A stretch of DNA of 64,000 nt, from the NCBI RefSeq assembly GCF_900107745.1, contig NZ_FNRO01000005.1, forward strand, positions 124,001 to 188,000, in the 5' to 3' direction. The stretch comes from Variovorax sp. YR216. Lineage in GTDB: Bacteria; Pseudomonadota; Gammaproteobacteria; Burkholderiales; Burkholderiaceae_C. This document shows positions 19,693-29,271 of the stretch, piece after piece. Each line of letters starts with the position of its first letter. Position 1 is the stretch's first letter. The notes below the pieces were generated by a model. That model saw only the letters and a program-made list of their open reading frames with translations, was not told where the DNA came from and ran no database searches. Position numbers and translations under genes: made by a program.

Positions 19693-21386
19693 GCGAGCCC
19701 TCCGTCGGCCGCGAGGTCCTGCACCGTCTCGCAGAACACGGCCGCGCGATGCGCGTAGTCCTTGAACATGTCGAAGCTCGCGCAGGCCGGCGACAGCAGC
19801 ACCGCATCGCCGGGTTGCGCGCGCTCGGACGCGAGCTTGACCGCTTCGGGCAACGACGCGGCTTTCTGCATCGAGATGCCGGTGGATTCGAGGGCCGCCT
19901 CGATCTGCGGCGCATCGCGCCCGATCAGCACGACGGCGCGTGCGTACTGATGCACCGGGGCTGCGAGCGGCGTGAAATCCTGGCCCTTGCCATCGCCGCC
20001 GAGGATCACGACCACGCGGCGGTCCTCGCCAAGGCCGATCAGCGCGGCGACCGTCGCGCCGACGTTGGTGCCCTTGCTGTCGTCGAAGTACTCGACGCTG
20101 TCGATGATCGCGACCGGCTCGACGCGATGCGGCTCGCCCTGGTACTCGCGCAAGCCGTAGAGCATGGGCGCGAGCTGACAGCCCGCCGCCGTCGCGAGCG
20201 CGAGCGCAGCCAGCGCGTTGAGCGCGTTGTGCCGGCCCCGGATGCGCAACGCATCCGCAGGCATCAGGCGCTGGATGTGGAGCTCTTCCTCAAGGGCCGG
20301 CGCACCGCGCTTGCGCTTCTGCGTCTCGTCGGCTTCGAGTGCGCGGACAAGCCACGCCATGCCGTGCAGGCGCTCGATGCCGTAGTCGCCCGGGCGTTTG
20401 GGCATGCCCGAGCCGAAGGTGATCACGCTGCGGGGCACCTGCCCCTTGGCAAGCTTGACCGGCGCCGGACGCATCGCCATCACCGTCTCGTCGTCACGGT
20501 TGAGCACCATCGCGCCCTGCTTGCCGAAGATGCGTGCCTTGGCAGCCGCATAGGCCGCCATGTCGCCGTGCCAGTCGAGATGGTCCTGCGTCACGTTCAG
20601 CACCGTGGCCGCGGTGGGCTCGAAGCCCTGCACGCCGTCGAGCTGGAAGCTCGACAGTTCGAGCACCCAGACATCGGGCAATGCGCCGGTATCCATGCGC
20701 GAAGAGAGCGTGTCCAGCAACGTCGGGCCGATGTTGCCGGCCACGGCGACTGTCTTGCCGGCGCGCTCCACGAGCTGGCCGGTGAGCGAAGTGACCGTCG
20801 TCTTGCCGTTGGTTCCCGTGATCGCGAGAACGGCCGGCGTGTAGCCCTTGGGCTTGGGCGGGGGCGCAATGACTTCGGGCGTCGGCGTGAACGAGTCGTC
20901 GTCGTCGTCCGAAAGCTCAGGCGCGGATTCGGCTGCGGGCTCGATCGCCTCCGCCTCGCCGGATGCCTGCGGTTCCGGTGCCACCTGCGCCTCGCCCGCG
21001 TCGGCGGTTTCGGGCGGTTCGGCTTCCTCGACCCGTTCCATCGTCCGCAGATCGGCCAGCGCCTGCGCGAACAGATCCAGTTCGCCGCCCACCGGCAAGC
21101 CGACCGCGCGCGCCGCTTCGACCACTGCCGCGACAGTGGCGGGCGACAGCCCAGGCGAGCGGTACACCGCACGCACCGGCGTGCCTTCGACCAGCGATGC
21201 CGCGAACGGCCCGCCGACGAAGCTCGCGCCCGGGAGTTCCTCGCGCAGGACCGCCAATTGCGGCGGCGCCTCGCGCGTGTCGGCCACGGTGACATGCGCG
21301 CCGTGACGAGCGCACCAGCGCGCCATCGCGAGCCCGGACGCCCCGAGGCCGAGGATCAGAACATGGAGGTCCTTGAGATGCTGCAT
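19689..21386 (-). CDS. murD: UDP-MurNAc-L-Ala--D-Glu ligase MurD with an acidic linker insert
   Basis: MurD adds D-glutamate to UDP-MurNAc-L-Ala. At 565 residues it is about 100 longer than E. coli MurD. Domain order: N-terminal UDP-binding (residues 1-112, [13 protein letters not shown]), then an acidic, proline-rich insert at about residues 115-182 (repeated [32 protein letters not shown]), then the ATP P-loop [10 protein letters not shown] at 191-200, and the catalytic LELSSFQLD and [12 protein letters not shown] second charged insert, about 25 residues ([19 protein letters not shown]), lies in the central domain. Core motifs look intact, so activity is expected; the inserts are probably disordered loops. 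The gene is tied to ftsW by a 4-base overlap, and its start is 7 bases after the mraY stop. Confidence 0.95.
   Translation of the reverse strand: MQHLKDLHVLILGLGASGLAMARWCARHGAHVTVADTREAPPQLAVLREELPGASFVGGPFAASLVEGTPVRAVYRSPGLSPATVAAVVEAARAVGLPVGGELDLFAQALADLRTMERVEEAEPPETADAGEAQVAPEPQASGEAEAIEPAAESAPELSDDDDDSFTPTPEVIAPPPKPKGYTPAVLAITGTNGKTTVTSLTGQLVERAGKTVAVAGNIGPTLLDTLSSRMDTGALPDVWVLELSSFQLDGVQGFEPTAATVLNVTQDHLDWHGDMAAYAAAKARIFGKQGAMVLNRDDETVMAMRPAPVKLAKGQVPRSVITFGSGMPKRPGDYGIERLHGMAWLVRALEADETQKRKRGAPALEEELHIQRLMPADALRIRGRHNALNALAALALATAAGCQLAPMLYGLREYQGEPHRVEPVAIIDSVEYFDDSKGTNVGATVAALIGLGEDRRVVVILGGDGKGQDFTPLAAPVHQYARAVVLIGRDAPQIEAALESTGISMQKAASLPEAVKLASERAQPGDAVLLSPACASFDMFKDYAHRAAVFCETVQDLAADGGLA
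20841..21044 (-). other. Acidic low-complexity insert inside murD
   Basis: These codons (residues about 115-182) encode mainly Glu, Ala, Pro, Asp, Ser and Thr, placed between the UDP-binding domain and the ATP P-loop. The reading frame stays open throughout. It looks like a flexible linker insertion, not a domain. Confidence 0.7.
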
Positions 21387-21393
21387 CGCCCGC

Positions 21394-22572
21394 CTACCGC
21401 AGCTTCAAGGTGGAAAGACCCACGAGGCACAGCAGCATCGTGATGATCCAGAAGCGCACGACGACCTGCGTCTCGCGCCAGCCGCTCTTCTCGAAGTGGT
21501 GATGCAGCGGAGCCATCTTGAGGACGCGCCGCCCTTCGCCGAAGCGCTTCTTGGTGTATTTGAAATAGGTGACCTGCGCCATCACCGAGATCGCCTCGAC
21601 CACGAAGATGCCGCCCATCACGAAGAACACGATTTCCTGCCGCACGATCACCGCGATGGTGCCGAGTGCACCGCCGAGCGCGAGCGCGCCCACGTCGCCC
21701 ATGAACACCTGCGCCGGATGCGTGTTGAACCACAGGAAGGCAAGCCCCGCGCCGGCCATGGCGGAACAGAACACCAGCAGTTCGCCCGAACCGGGAATGT
21801 GCGGGAACAGCAGGTAGCGCGAATACACCGCGCTGCCGGTGACGTATGCGAACACGCCCAGCGCCGAGCCGACCATCACCACCGGCATGATCGCGAGCCC
21901 GTCGAGACCATCGGTGAGATTTACCGCGTTGCTCGCGCCGACGATCACCAGGTAGGTCAGGATCACGAAGCCGATGCCGCCCAGCGGGTAGCTCACTTCC
22001 TTGAAGAAGGGCACCAGCAGGTTGATCTTGGGCGGGAAGTTCAGGTCGAAGCCGGAGCGAACCCACGAGAAGAACAGTTCGAGCACACGCCAGTTGGAGC
22101 TCTCGGAAATGCTGAAGAGCAGGTAGAAGCCCGCGACCAGGCCGACCACCGACTGCCAGAAGTACTTTTCGCGCGAGCGCATGCCTTCGGGGTCCTTGTT
22201 GACCACCTTGCGCCAGTCATCGACCCAGCCGATCGCGCCGAAGCCGAGCGTGACCCACAGCACGATCCACACGAACCGGTTCGACAGATCGAACCAGAGC
22301 AGCGTCGCAAGCGCGATCGAGAACAGCACCAGAACGCCGCCCATGGTGGGTGTCCCGCTCTTGGTGAGATGCGTTTCCATCGCATAGCCGCGCACCGGCT
22401 GGCCGATCTTGAGCGCGGTGAGCCGACGGATCACGTAGGGGCCTGCGGCCAGGCCGAGCAGCAGCGCGGTCAGCGCAGCCATCATCGCGCGGAAGGTGAG
22501 GTACTGGAACACGCGCAGGAAACCGAACTCCGGCGAGGTCGCCTGCAGCCATTGGGCCAATGTCATCAGCAT
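21394..22572 (-). CDS. mraY: Phospho-MurNAc-pentapeptide translocase MraY
   Basis: MraY is the integral membrane enzyme that transfers phospho-MurNAc-pentapeptide to undecaprenyl phosphate, making lipid I. The 392-residue protein has about ten transmembrane segments and the PNPT-family motifs [24 protein letters not shown] (Mg-binding Asp), [13 protein letters not shown] and [12 protein letters not shown], plus the C-terminal [20 protein letters not shown]. The ATG at 22572 begins [10 protein letters not shown]. The murF stop lies 18 bp upstream and the murD start 7 bp downstream. Standard length is about 360-390. Confidence 0.97.
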   Translation of the reverse strand: MLMTLAQWLQATSPEFGFLRVFQYLTFRAMMAALTALLLGLAAGPYVIRRLTALKIGQPVRGYAMETHLTKSGTPTMGGVLVLFSIALATLLWFDLSNRFVWIVLWVTLGFGAIGWVDDWRKVVNKDPEGMRSREKYFWQSVVGLVAGFYLLFSISESSNWRVLELFFSWVRSGFDLNFPPKINLLVPFFKEVSYPLGGIGFVILTYLVIVGASNAVNLTDGLDGLAIMPVVMVGSALGVFAYVTGSAVYSRYLLFPHIPGSGELLVFCSAMAGAGLAFLWFNTHPAQVFMGDVGALALGGALGTIAVIVRQEIVFFVMGGIFVVEAISVMAQVTYFKYTKKRFGEGRRVLKMAPLHHHFEKSGWRETQVVVRFWIITMLLCLVGLSTLKLR

Positions 22573-22590
22573 GATGTGAACGCGCGCGGT

Positions 22591-24045
22591 TCATGCAGCA
22601 TGACCGGCCTCCCTGTCTTGTTGTTGTTGTGGCACCGAGGCGATGACGGCCTGGACCACGCGCTCCATCTGCATGAAGCGCGAACCCTTCACCAGAACGC
22701 TCGCGGTGCCCGGCAACTGCGCGAGCACGGCGGCGTTGAGCGAATCGATGTCACCGAAGTGCCGGGCCTCGCCGTTGGCGGGCGAGCCGTAGGCCGAGAC
22801 GCTGTGCACGGTCTCGTTGCCGAGCGCGAACACGGTCTCGATGCCGCGCTCGCGCGCCCAGGCGCCGATTTCGGAATGGAATTGAGGACCCTGGTCGCCC
22901 ACCTCGCCCATGTCGCCGATGACCAGCACGCGCGGGCCGGGCAGGCTCGCGAGCACGTCGATCGCGGCGCGCATCGAATCGGGGTTGGCGTTGTAGGTGT
23001 CGTCGATGAGCGTGATCGTGCGGCCGTCGCCCAGCCGCAGTTCGGCGGCCTTGGAGCGGCCCTTGACCGGCTCGAATGCCGCCAGCCCTTCGCCGATCTT
23101 GTCGGGCGAGACGCCGCTGGCGAGCGAGCACGCGATGGCGGCGAGCGCATTGACCACGTTGTGGCGACCCGCGATGCGGAGCAGGCAGCGCACTTCGCCC
23201 ACCGGCGTGCGCGCCTCGAACTGCCAGGCGCCGCGCCGCCACTCGGCCGCCACCAAAGCGATGTCGGCATCGTGATGCACCCCGAAGGTCAGCGTGCGCC
23301 GCACCGCGCCTTCGCGCGCGATGGCCTGCCACAGCGGCGTGAACTCGTCCCCGAAGGGGAACACCGCCGTGCCGCCGTCAGGCAGCGCGGAGAACACCGA
23401 AGCGTTCTCGCGCGCCACCGCCTCGACGGTGGCCATGAATTCCTGGTGCTCGCGCTGCGCGTTGTTGACCAGCGCGATGGTGGGCTTCGCGATGGCACCG
23501 AGCCGCGCGATCTCGCCCGGATGATTCATTCCGAGCTCGACCACCGCGCGCTGGTGCCGCTCCCGAAGCCGCAGCAGCGTCAGCGGCACGCCGATCTCGT
23601 TGTTGAAGTTGCCGGCAGTCGCGAGCGCGCCCTCGCCGCTGGCGACGCGCAGGATCGAGGCGATCATCTGCGTCACCGTGGTCTTGCCGTTGCTGCCGGT
23701 GACCGCGATCAGCGGCAGATCGAACTGGCTGCGCCAACCGGCCGCCAGCGCGCCGAGCGCGACGAGCGTGTCCGGCACTTCGAGGCCCGGCAGGCCCGCG
23801 GCTTCGAGGCCGCCGTGCGCAATGGCCGCGACGGCGCCGCGCGCCTTCGCATCGGCGAGGAATTGGTTCGCGTCGAAGCGCTCGCCCTTCAGCGCGACGA
23901 ACAGATCGCCGGCGGCGAGCGTGCGCGTGTCGGTGTGCACGCGCAGGATCGGCGTCGCGGGGTCGCCGACGAGGCGCGAGCCCGGGATCCAGGCACGCGC
24001 CTGACCGAGGGTCATCATGGGAGCCATCGCGTTTGCCTCGGTCAT
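22591..24045 (-). CDS. murF: UDP-MurNAc-tripeptide--D-Ala-D-Ala ligase MurF
   Basis: MurF adds the D-Ala-D-Ala dipeptide to UDP-MurNAc-tripeptide. The 484-residue protein begins MTEANAMAPMMTLGQARAWI, has the ATP loop GSNGKTTV at residues 117-124, the ELGMNHPGEIARL catalytic segment, LIDDTYNANPDSMRAAID, and a C-terminal LVKGSRFMQMERVV. The frame continues far upstream as an open but non-homologous stretch; the ATG at 24045, overlapping the murE TGA by ATGA, matches the family N-terminus. Confidence 0.97.
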   Translation of the reverse strand: MTEANAMAPMMTLGQARAWIPGSRLVGDPATPILRVHTDTRTLAAGDLFVALKGERFDANQFLADAKARGAVAAIAHGGLEAAGLPGLEVPDTLVALGALAAGWRSQFDLPLIAVTGSNGKTTVTQMIASILRVASGEGALATAGNFNNEIGVPLTLLRLRERHQRAVVELGMNHPGEIARLGAIAKPTIALVNNAQREHQEFMATVEAVARENASVFSALPDGGTAVFPFGDEFTPLWQAIAREGAVRRTLTFGVHHDADIALVAAEWRRGAWQFEARTPVGEVRCLLRIAGRHNVVNALAAIACSLASGVSPDKIGEGLAAFEPVKGRSKAAELRLGDGRTITLIDDTYNANPDSMRAAIDVLASLPGPRVLVIGDMGEVGDQGPQFHSEIGAWARERGIETVFALGNETVHSVSAYGSPANGEARHFGDIDSLNAAVLAQLPGTASVLVKGSRFMQMERVVQAVIASVPQQQQDREAGHAA

Positions 24046-25538
24046 GCGCCGCTCCTCAGTGTGAGCGCATCGATGGCGTGCGCTCGGTCGGAGAACGCGA
24101 TGCGCTCGCCGGCGATTTCCTGCCATGCCTCGTGGCCCTTGCCTGCGATCAGCACCACGTCCTCGGGACGGGCCTGGGCCAGTGTGTCGGCGATGGCCTT
24201 GGCGCGATCGGGTTCGACCTGCGCAGCCTCCGGGCTCGCCAGCCCCAGCAGGATCTGGCTGATGATCGCCGCGGGCTTTTCGCTGCGTGGGTTGTCGCTG
24301 GTCACGACCACGCGGTCGGCCTGCTTCTCGGCGACGGCGGCCATCATCGGGCGCTTGGCGGAATCGCGATCTCCGCCGCAGCCGAACACGCACCACAGCT
24401 TGCCGCCGCGCTGCTGGACGAGTGGATGCAGTCCTGCAAGGGCCTTGTCGAGCGCGTCGGGCGTGTGCGCATAGTCGACCACCACGAGCGGATGGCCCGG
24501 AACGCTCACTCGCTCCATGCGCCCCGGAACACTGTCGAGCCCGGTGCACGCGGCCACCGCGTCTTCGAGCGACAGCCCCACCGCACGCAGCGTGCCGATC
24601 ACGCCGAGCAGGTTCGACACGTTGTACTGGCCGATGAGTTGCGTGGACAGACGCACCGGCGGCACACCCTGCTCCAGGACGGTGAAGCCGAGGCCCTCCG
24701 CGTCATAGCCGATGTCCTCGGCCACGAGCCGCGCGGCCGCACCGGCGGCCGACACGGTCCAGACGTCGAGCGTGCCAACACCGGTCTCGATCAGATTGCC
24801 GACCAGCGCGGCGCCGTGCACGTCGTCGATGTTGACCACCGCCGCACGAAGCCCGGGCCAGCGGAACAGCTCGGCCTTGGCCTGCCAGTAGGCATCCATG
24901 CTGCCGTGGTAGTCCAGATGGTCCTGCGTGAAATTGGTGAACACCGCCACCGCGATCCGCGTGCCGTCGAGCCGTCGCTCGACGATGCCGATGGACGAAG
25001 CCTCGATTGCGCAGGCGCCGAAGCCGCGATCGGCGAAGGCGCGCAGCTCACGCTGCAGCAGCACCGGGTCGGGCGTGGTGAGCCCCGTGTAGGTGAGCTC
25101 GGGCGGAACGCCGACGCCCAGCGTGCCGACGACTGCGCACGGCGGACGGCCGGCGCGCGACAGCGCCTGCGCCAGCCACCAAGCGGTGGAGGTCTTGCCG
25201 TTGGTGCCGGTGACCGCGAGAACGTCGAGCCGCTCGGACGGGTTGTCGTAGTAAGCGGCGGCGATCGGCCCCGTCGCGGCCTTGAGGCCCGGATAGGTCG
25301 CGACCGCTTCGCCTTCGAAGCCGAAGGCCTCGCTGCCTTCCGCCTCCACCAGGCAGGCGACCGCGCCCTGCGCCAGCGCGGACGGCACGAAGCGCCGGCC
25401 ATCGGTGGCCGCGCCGGGCCAGGCGATGAAGCCGTCGCCGAGACCGATCGAGCGACTGTCCGCATGCAGCGCCCCGCGCACGCGCGACCGCAGCCAGCGC
25501 GCGGCTTCCTCGGGGGTACGAAGCATCGTCGTGGCCAT
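24042..25538 (-). CDS. murE: UDP-MurNAc-L-Ala-D-Glu--meso-diaminopimelate ligase MurE
   Basis: MurE adds meso-diaminopimelate to UDP-MurNAc-L-Ala-D-Glu. The 498-residue protein has the ATP loop GTNGKTSTAWW at 111-121, NFTQDHLDYHGSMDAYW, and the meso-DAP specificity motif SDNPRSEKPAAI, so the substrate is DAP and not lysine. dapF (38797) would supply it. The start at 25538 shares one base with the ftsI stop (TGATG), implying coupling; the frame is open upstream to 26159 only because it runs antisense-free through ftsI in another frame. Length is normal. Confidence 0.97.
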   Translation of the reverse strand: MATTMLRTPEEAARWLRSRVRGALHADSRSIGLGDGFIAWPGAATDGRRFVPSALAQGAVACLVEAEGSEAFGFEGEAVATYPGLKAATGPIAAAYYDNPSERLDVLAVTGTNGKTSTAWWLAQALSRAGRPPCAVVGTLGVGVPPELTYTGLTTPDPVLLQRELRAFADRGFGACAIEASSIGIVERRLDGTRIAVAVFTNFTQDHLDYHGSMDAYWQAKAELFRWPGLRAAVVNIDDVHGAALVGNLIETGVGTLDVWTVSAAGAAARLVAEDIGYDAEGLGFTVLEQGVPPVRLSTQLIGQYNVSNLLGVIGTLRAVGLSLEDAVAACTGLDSVPGRMERVSVPGHPLVVVDYAHTPDALDKALAGLHPLVQQRGGKLWCVFGCGGDRDSAKRPMMAAVAEKQADRVVVTSDNPRSEKPAAIISQILLGLASPEAAQVEPDRAKAIADTLAQARPEDVVLIAGKGHEAWQEIAGERIAFSDRAHAIDALTLRSGA

Positions 25539-27286
25539 CAGAAGCTCTCTTCCACGCCCTTGGTGATCACCAGGGGTTTGACCGCGAGGTCCGGTGCCAC
25601 GTTCATCATGCGCAGCGTCTGCTGGACGACTTCGCTGAAGACCGGGGCGGCCACGATGCCGCCGAAATACGAGCCGTTGCTCGGCTCGTCGATCATCACC
25701 GCCACGATGATCCGCGGCTTCTCGATCGGCGCCAGGCCGGTGAACCACGAGCGGTATTGCTTGCTGGCGTAGCCCCGCCCGACCTGCTTGTGCGCCGTGC
25801 CGGACTTGCCGCCCACCGAGTAGCCGATGGTCTGCGCGAGCGGGCCGGTGCCGCCGGGGCCGGCCGCCATCTGCAGCATCCTGCGCACCGACGCGGCGGT
25901 CTGCGGCGAGAACACCTTCACGCCGACGGCCGGATCGGGGCTCTTGAGAATGGTCGCGGGGATCACATCGCCGTCGTGCGCGAAGGCGGTGTACGAATGC
26001 GCCATCTGGAACAGCGACGCCGACAGGCCGTAGCCGTACGCCATCGTGGCCTGCTCGACCGGCTTCCACGACTTCCACGGGCGCAGCCGGCCGGTGACCG
26101 CGCCGGGGAACTGGATCTGCGGCTTCTGGCCGTAGCCGAGCGCGGTGTAGCTGTCCCACATCTCGTGGGGCGTCATCTTCTGCGAGATCTTCAGCGCGCC
26201 GATGTTGCTCGACTTCTGGATCACGCCTTCGACCGTGAGCGAGCCGTAGTTGTGGGTGTCGCTGATCGTGAAACCGCCGAGGCTGTAGCGCCCCGGCGAA
26301 GTCTCGATGATGGTCTGCGGCTTGATTCGGCCCGCCTCGAGCGCGGTCGCGACCGTGATCGGCTTCATCGTCGAACCGGGCTCGAACACGTCGGTCAGCG
26401 CGCGATTGCGAAGCTGCTCGCCGGTGAGGTTCTGGCGCTTGTCCGGCACGTAGCTTGGGTAGTTGGCCAGCGCGAGCACCTCGCCCGTGACCGCGTCGAG
26501 CACGACCACGCTGCCGGCCTTGGCCTTGTGGAAAGTGACCGCGTCGCGCAGCTTCTGATAGGCGAAGAACTGCACCTTGCTGTCGATGCTCAGCTGGATG
26601 TCCTTGCCCTCGGAGGGCGGCACCTGCTCGCCCACGCCCTCGACCACGCGGCCGAGGCGGTCCTTGATGACGCGGCGCGAACCCGGCTTGCCCGCCAGCT
26701 CCTTGTTGAACGCGAGCTCGATGCCTTCCTGGCCGTTGTCCTCGACGTTGGTGAAGCCCACCACGTGCGCAGCCGATTCGCCTTCGGGGTACTGGCGCTT
26801 GTATTCCTTGCGCTGGTAGATGCCCTTGATGTTGAGCGCCGCAATTTCCTTCGCGATCGGCTCGTCGACCTGGCGCTTGACCCAGACGAAGGTCTTGTCC
26901 TCGTCCTCGAGCTTCTTGTCGAAATCCTTCTGCGGCATGCCGAGCAGCTTGGCGACCTGCCGCAGCTTGGCCTTGACCTCGGGGTCATCGCGCTCGATGT
27001 CCTCCGGGATCGCCCAGATGCTCGGCGCGACCACGCTCTGCGCAAGCAGCAGGCCGTTGCGGTCGAGGATACGGCCGCGATTCGCCGGCAGCTCGAGCGT
27101 GCGGGTGAAGCGCACCTCGCCCTGGCGCTGGAAGAAGGCGTTGTCGATCACCTGCACATAGGCTGCGCGCGCGGCGAGCACGATGAAGCCGAGCGCGATG
27201 CCCGCGACGATGAACTTGCTCCGCCAGACCGGGGTCTTGCTCGCGAGCAGGGGGCTCGTCGTGTACTGGACGCTGCGGCGGGGCAT
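25538..27286 (-). CDS. ftsI: Septal transpeptidase FtsI (PBP3)
   Basis: FtsI is the bitopic class B penicillin-binding protein that cross-links septal peptidoglycan and works with FtsW. The 582-residue protein has one membrane span near residues 25-45, a pedestal dimerisation domain beginning RGRILDRNGLLLAQS, and a transpeptidase domain with the active-site PGSTMKPITVATAL (SxxK), KSSNIGALKIS (SxN) and GGKSGTAHK (KSGT) motifs. It follows ftsL with a 1-base gap. Length agrees with proteobacterial PBP3. Confidence 0.97.
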   Translation of the reverse strand: MPRRSVQYTTSPLLASKTPVWRSKFIVAGIALGFIVLAARAAYVQVIDNAFFQRQGEVRFTRTLELPANRGRILDRNGLLLAQSVVAPSIWAIPEDIERDDPEVKAKLRQVAKLLGMPQKDFDKKLEDEDKTFVWVKRQVDEPIAKEIAALNIKGIYQRKEYKRQYPEGESAAHVVGFTNVEDNGQEGIELAFNKELAGKPGSRRVIKDRLGRVVEGVGEQVPPSEGKDIQLSIDSKVQFFAYQKLRDAVTFHKAKAGSVVVLDAVTGEVLALANYPSYVPDKRQNLTGEQLRNRALTDVFEPGSTMKPITVATALEAGRIKPQTIIETSPGRYSLGGFTISDTHNYGSLTVEGVIQKSSNIGALKISQKMTPHEMWDSYTALGYGQKPQIQFPGAVTGRLRPWKSWKPVEQATMAYGYGLSASLFQMAHSYTAFAHDGDVIPATILKSPDPAVGVKVFSPQTAASVRRMLQMAAGPGGTGPLAQTIGYSVGGKSGTAHKQVGRGYASKQYRSWFTGLAPIEKPRIIVAVMIDEPSNGSYFGGIVAAPVFSEVVQQTLRMMNVAPDLAVKPLVITKGVEESF

Positions 27287-27287
27287 C

Positions 27288-27635
27288 TCAGTGCGCTCCT
27301 CGCGTCGAGACGGGGCGCTGCGCGGGCAGCGTGGCCGAAGGCGCGGGTGCGGCGACGGCCGGGATCACGGTGCCGTCCTGACGGACGTACTGGGTGATCG
27401 CGGGCGTGGCCGTGCGCATCTTGAGCTGCTCCTTCGCGAGCTTCTCGATGCGCAGGGGCGTGGCCTGCGCGCGCTTCTCGACCTGCAGGCGGTCCTGGTC
27501 GAGTTCGAGACGCCGGGTTTCGAGTTCCACCCGGTGCAGTTCGGTGAAGAGCTGCCGCGACATGTACTGCGTGTGCACGAGGTACATGGCCGAGCCGAGC
27601 ACGGCGATCAGCAGGAGCAGGTTGAGACGGGCCAT
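27288..27635 (-). CDS. ftsL: Cell division protein FtsL
   Basis: FtsL is a small bitopic protein of the FtsQLB complex that activates FtsWI. The 115-residue protein starts MARLNLLLLIAVLGSAMYLV, one membrane span, followed by a heptad-like coiled coil (FTELHRVELETRRLELDQDRLQVEKRAQ) and a variable Ala/Pro-rich tail. FtsL sequences diverge strongly; the call rests on position between rsmH and ftsI plus this topology. Only 3 bases separate it from rsmH and 1 base from ftsI. Confidence 0.92.
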   Translation of the reverse strand: MARLNLLLLIAVLGSAMYLVHTQYMSRQLFTELHRVELETRRLELDQDRLQVEKRAQATPLRIEKLAKEQLKMRTATPAITQYVRQDGTVIPAVAAPAPSATLPAQRPVSTRGAH

Positions 27636-27638
27636 GGC

Positions 27639-28574
27639 TCAATTCCCGTCCGCGGTGCGCTCCGCCACGCGCAGGATCGCACTGCGCGCGCGTGGATTGC
27701 CGTCCACTTCGGCTTGCGACGGCTTCACGCGGCCCAGGGACTTCAGCTTCATCGCCTTCGGCGCAGCAAAGGGCGCGCGGCGGTCGTAGACCTCGCGCGA
27801 ATGCTTGGCGATGAATTGCTTCACGATGCGGTCTTCCAGCGAATGGAAGCTGATCACCGCGAGCCGACCCTGGGGCTTGAGCACGACGAGACTCGCTTCT
27901 AGCGCCTGTTGCAGCTCTTCAAGCTCGGCGTTGATGAAAATCCGAAGAGCCTGAAATGTGCGCGTTGCAGGGTTCTGGCCCGGCTCGCGGGTTTTGACCG
28001 TGCCAGCCACGAGCTGGGCCAGCTCGGTGGTGGTTGAAATTGGGCCCCGTTCTTGTCGGCGAGCAACAATCGCCTTTGCAATCTGAACAGCAAACCGTTC
28101 TTCGCCATAGTCACGAATCACCTCCGCAATCTGCTGCTGGTCGGCCGTTGCCAGCCATTCGGCCACGCTCTCTCCGCGCGTGGTGTCCATGCGCATGTCG
28201 AGCGGGCCCTCGAAACGAAAAGAAAAACCCCGCGCGGGGTTGTCGATCTGGGGAGAGCTGATTCCGAGGTCCAGCAGCACGCCTGACACGCTGGCCGGCG
28301 GGAGCTCTCCCAGGTCCTTGAATCCCTGGTGACGGATGGAAAAACGCGCATCCTGGATGCGCGCTGCTTCGGCCACCGCTTCCGCGTCCTTGTCGAACGC
28401 GATGAGGCGGCCCTGCGGCCCCAGCCTCGCAAGGATCGCGCGGCTGTGCCCGCCGCGGCCGAAAGTGGCATCCACGTAGGTGCCCGAAGGCGACGGCGCG
28501 TCCGGACCGTCGAGGAAGAGGGCATCCACCGCTTCCTTCAACATGACGGTCGTGTGGGTCCATGGCTCGTCCAC
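27639..28574 (-). CDS. rsmH: 16S rRNA m4C1402 methyltransferase RsmH
   Basis: RsmH (MraW) methylates N4 of C1402 in 16S rRNA. The 311-residue protein has [15 protein letters not shown] (SAM motif I), [21 protein letters not shown] and the C-terminal [12 protein letters not shown], all diagnostic. The frame is open upstream to 28859, but the GTG at 28574 ([16 protein letters not shown]) lies 8 bases after the mraZ stop with GAGGCG as ribosome site and gives the normal length. Confidence 0.95.
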   Translation of the reverse strand: MDEPWTHTTVMLKEAVDALFLDGPDAPSPSGTYVDATFGRGGHSRAILARLGPQGRLIAFDKDAEAVAEAARIQDARFSIRHQGFKDLGELPPASVSGVLLDLGISSPQIDNPARGFSFRFEGPLDMRMDTTRGESVAEWLATADQQQIAEVIRDYGEERFAVQIAKAIVARRQERGPISTTTELAQLVAGTVKTREPGQNPATRTFQALRIFINAELEELQQALEASLVVLKPQGRLAVISFHSLEDRIVKQFIAKHSREVYDRRAPFAAPKAMKLKSLGRVKPSQAEVDGNPRARSAILRVAERTADGN

Positions 28575-28582
28575 TTCGCGCC

Positions 28583-29011
28583 TCAGAACGAAAAGTCCTG
28601 GAATACGTCCGGCATCTGGCCTTGGGTGGCTTCGGCCTCCTTGGCATCGTAGGTCGCCTTGTCCCAGAGCTCGAAGTGGTTGCCCATGCCGAGGAGCAGG
28701 GCATCGCGCGTGATGCCGGCGGCGGCGCGCAGTTCGGGCGACACGAGCACCCGGCCGGTGCCGTCCATTTCGACGTCCATCGCGTTGCCGAGGAAGACGC
28801 GCTTCCACCACTGGGCCGACATCGGCAGGGCAGCGATGCGCTCGCGGAACTTCTCCCACTCGGGCCGCGGGAACACCATGAGGCAGCCGTGGGGGTGCTT
28901 GGTGATCGTGAGTTGGCCGCCCGCGGTCGCGCTCAGGACGTCACGATGCCGGGTCGGCACCGAGAGCCGCCCCTTGGCATCGAGACTGAGCGATGAAGCG
29001 CCTTGAAACAC
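28583..29011 (-). CDS. mraZ: Transcriptional regulator MraZ
   Basis: MraZ is an AbrB-like DNA-binding protein that usually represses its own dcw operon. The 142-residue protein contains two MraZ domains; the first begins [23 protein letters not shown] with the family DALGR-type loop, and the second contains [18 protein letters not shown]. The start is the GTG at 29011; upstream codons in this frame give no MraZ-like sequence. Upstream DNA carries four GTGNN repeats exactly 10 bp apart, the expected MraZ operator, overlapping a promoter -10 box, consistent with autorepression. Confidence 0.95.
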   Translation of the reverse strand: MFQGASSLSLDAKGRLSVPTRHRDVLSATAGGQLTITKHPHGCLMVFPRPEWEKFRERIAALPMSAQWWKRVFLGNAMDVEMDGTGRVLVSPELRAAAGITRDALLLGMGNHFELWDKATYDAKEAEATQGQMPDVFQDFSF

Positions 29012-29065
29012 GACCTGAAGAACCCCGTTGGGAGAGCCGCCGCATGAGTCTTTGCGGCAGTTCTC

Positions 29066-29126
29066 GACACTTTTTCCCACTTAACTGCACTTTTTTGCAC
29101 TGTAGCAGGAAACGTCTACTGCGCAA
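29066..29126 (-). promoter_or_regulatory. mraZ promoter with a four-copy MraZ box array
   Basis: Minus strand: GTG cores lie at 29098-29100, 29088-29090, 29078-29080 and 29068-29070, exactly one helical turn apart, in contexts like AAAAAAGTGCA, GTTAAGTGGG and AAAAAGTGTC. This is the tandem direct-repeat design of MraZ operators. A promoter fits just upstream: TTGCGC (29121-29126), a 16-bp spacer and TACAGT (29099-29104), whose -10 overlaps the first repeat. Confidence 0.75.
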
Positions 29127-29223
29127 CGGGAGGTCGCCGGAATTTTTTGTAATGGAATCAACGACTTAGCGGTGTTTTTGCAAGCACCGAAAAGCGAATT
29201 CCGTTGCAAATGAAGTACTTAGC

Positions 29224-29247
29224 TCACGCAATGAATGTGTTGCGTGA
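29224..29247. other. Perfect hairpin between hslU and the mraZ promoter
   Basis: TCACGCAA and TTGCGTGA form a perfect 8-bp inverted repeat with an 8-base loop. It lies 25-48 bases downstream of the hslU stop on the transcribed strand, in an AT-rich gap. No long T run follows, so an intrinsic terminator is possible but weak; a protein-binding operator is an alternative. Confidence 0.45.
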
Positions 29248-29271
29248 AGCGTCCGTTACACAGCGCGGGAG

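Noticed and set aside
21373..24474. Long open reading frame (1033 codons) on the plus strand opposite mraY and murF
   Set aside because: It is antisense to mraY, murF and part of murE, contains only His/Arg-rich low-complexity sequence, and has no ribosome-binding site.
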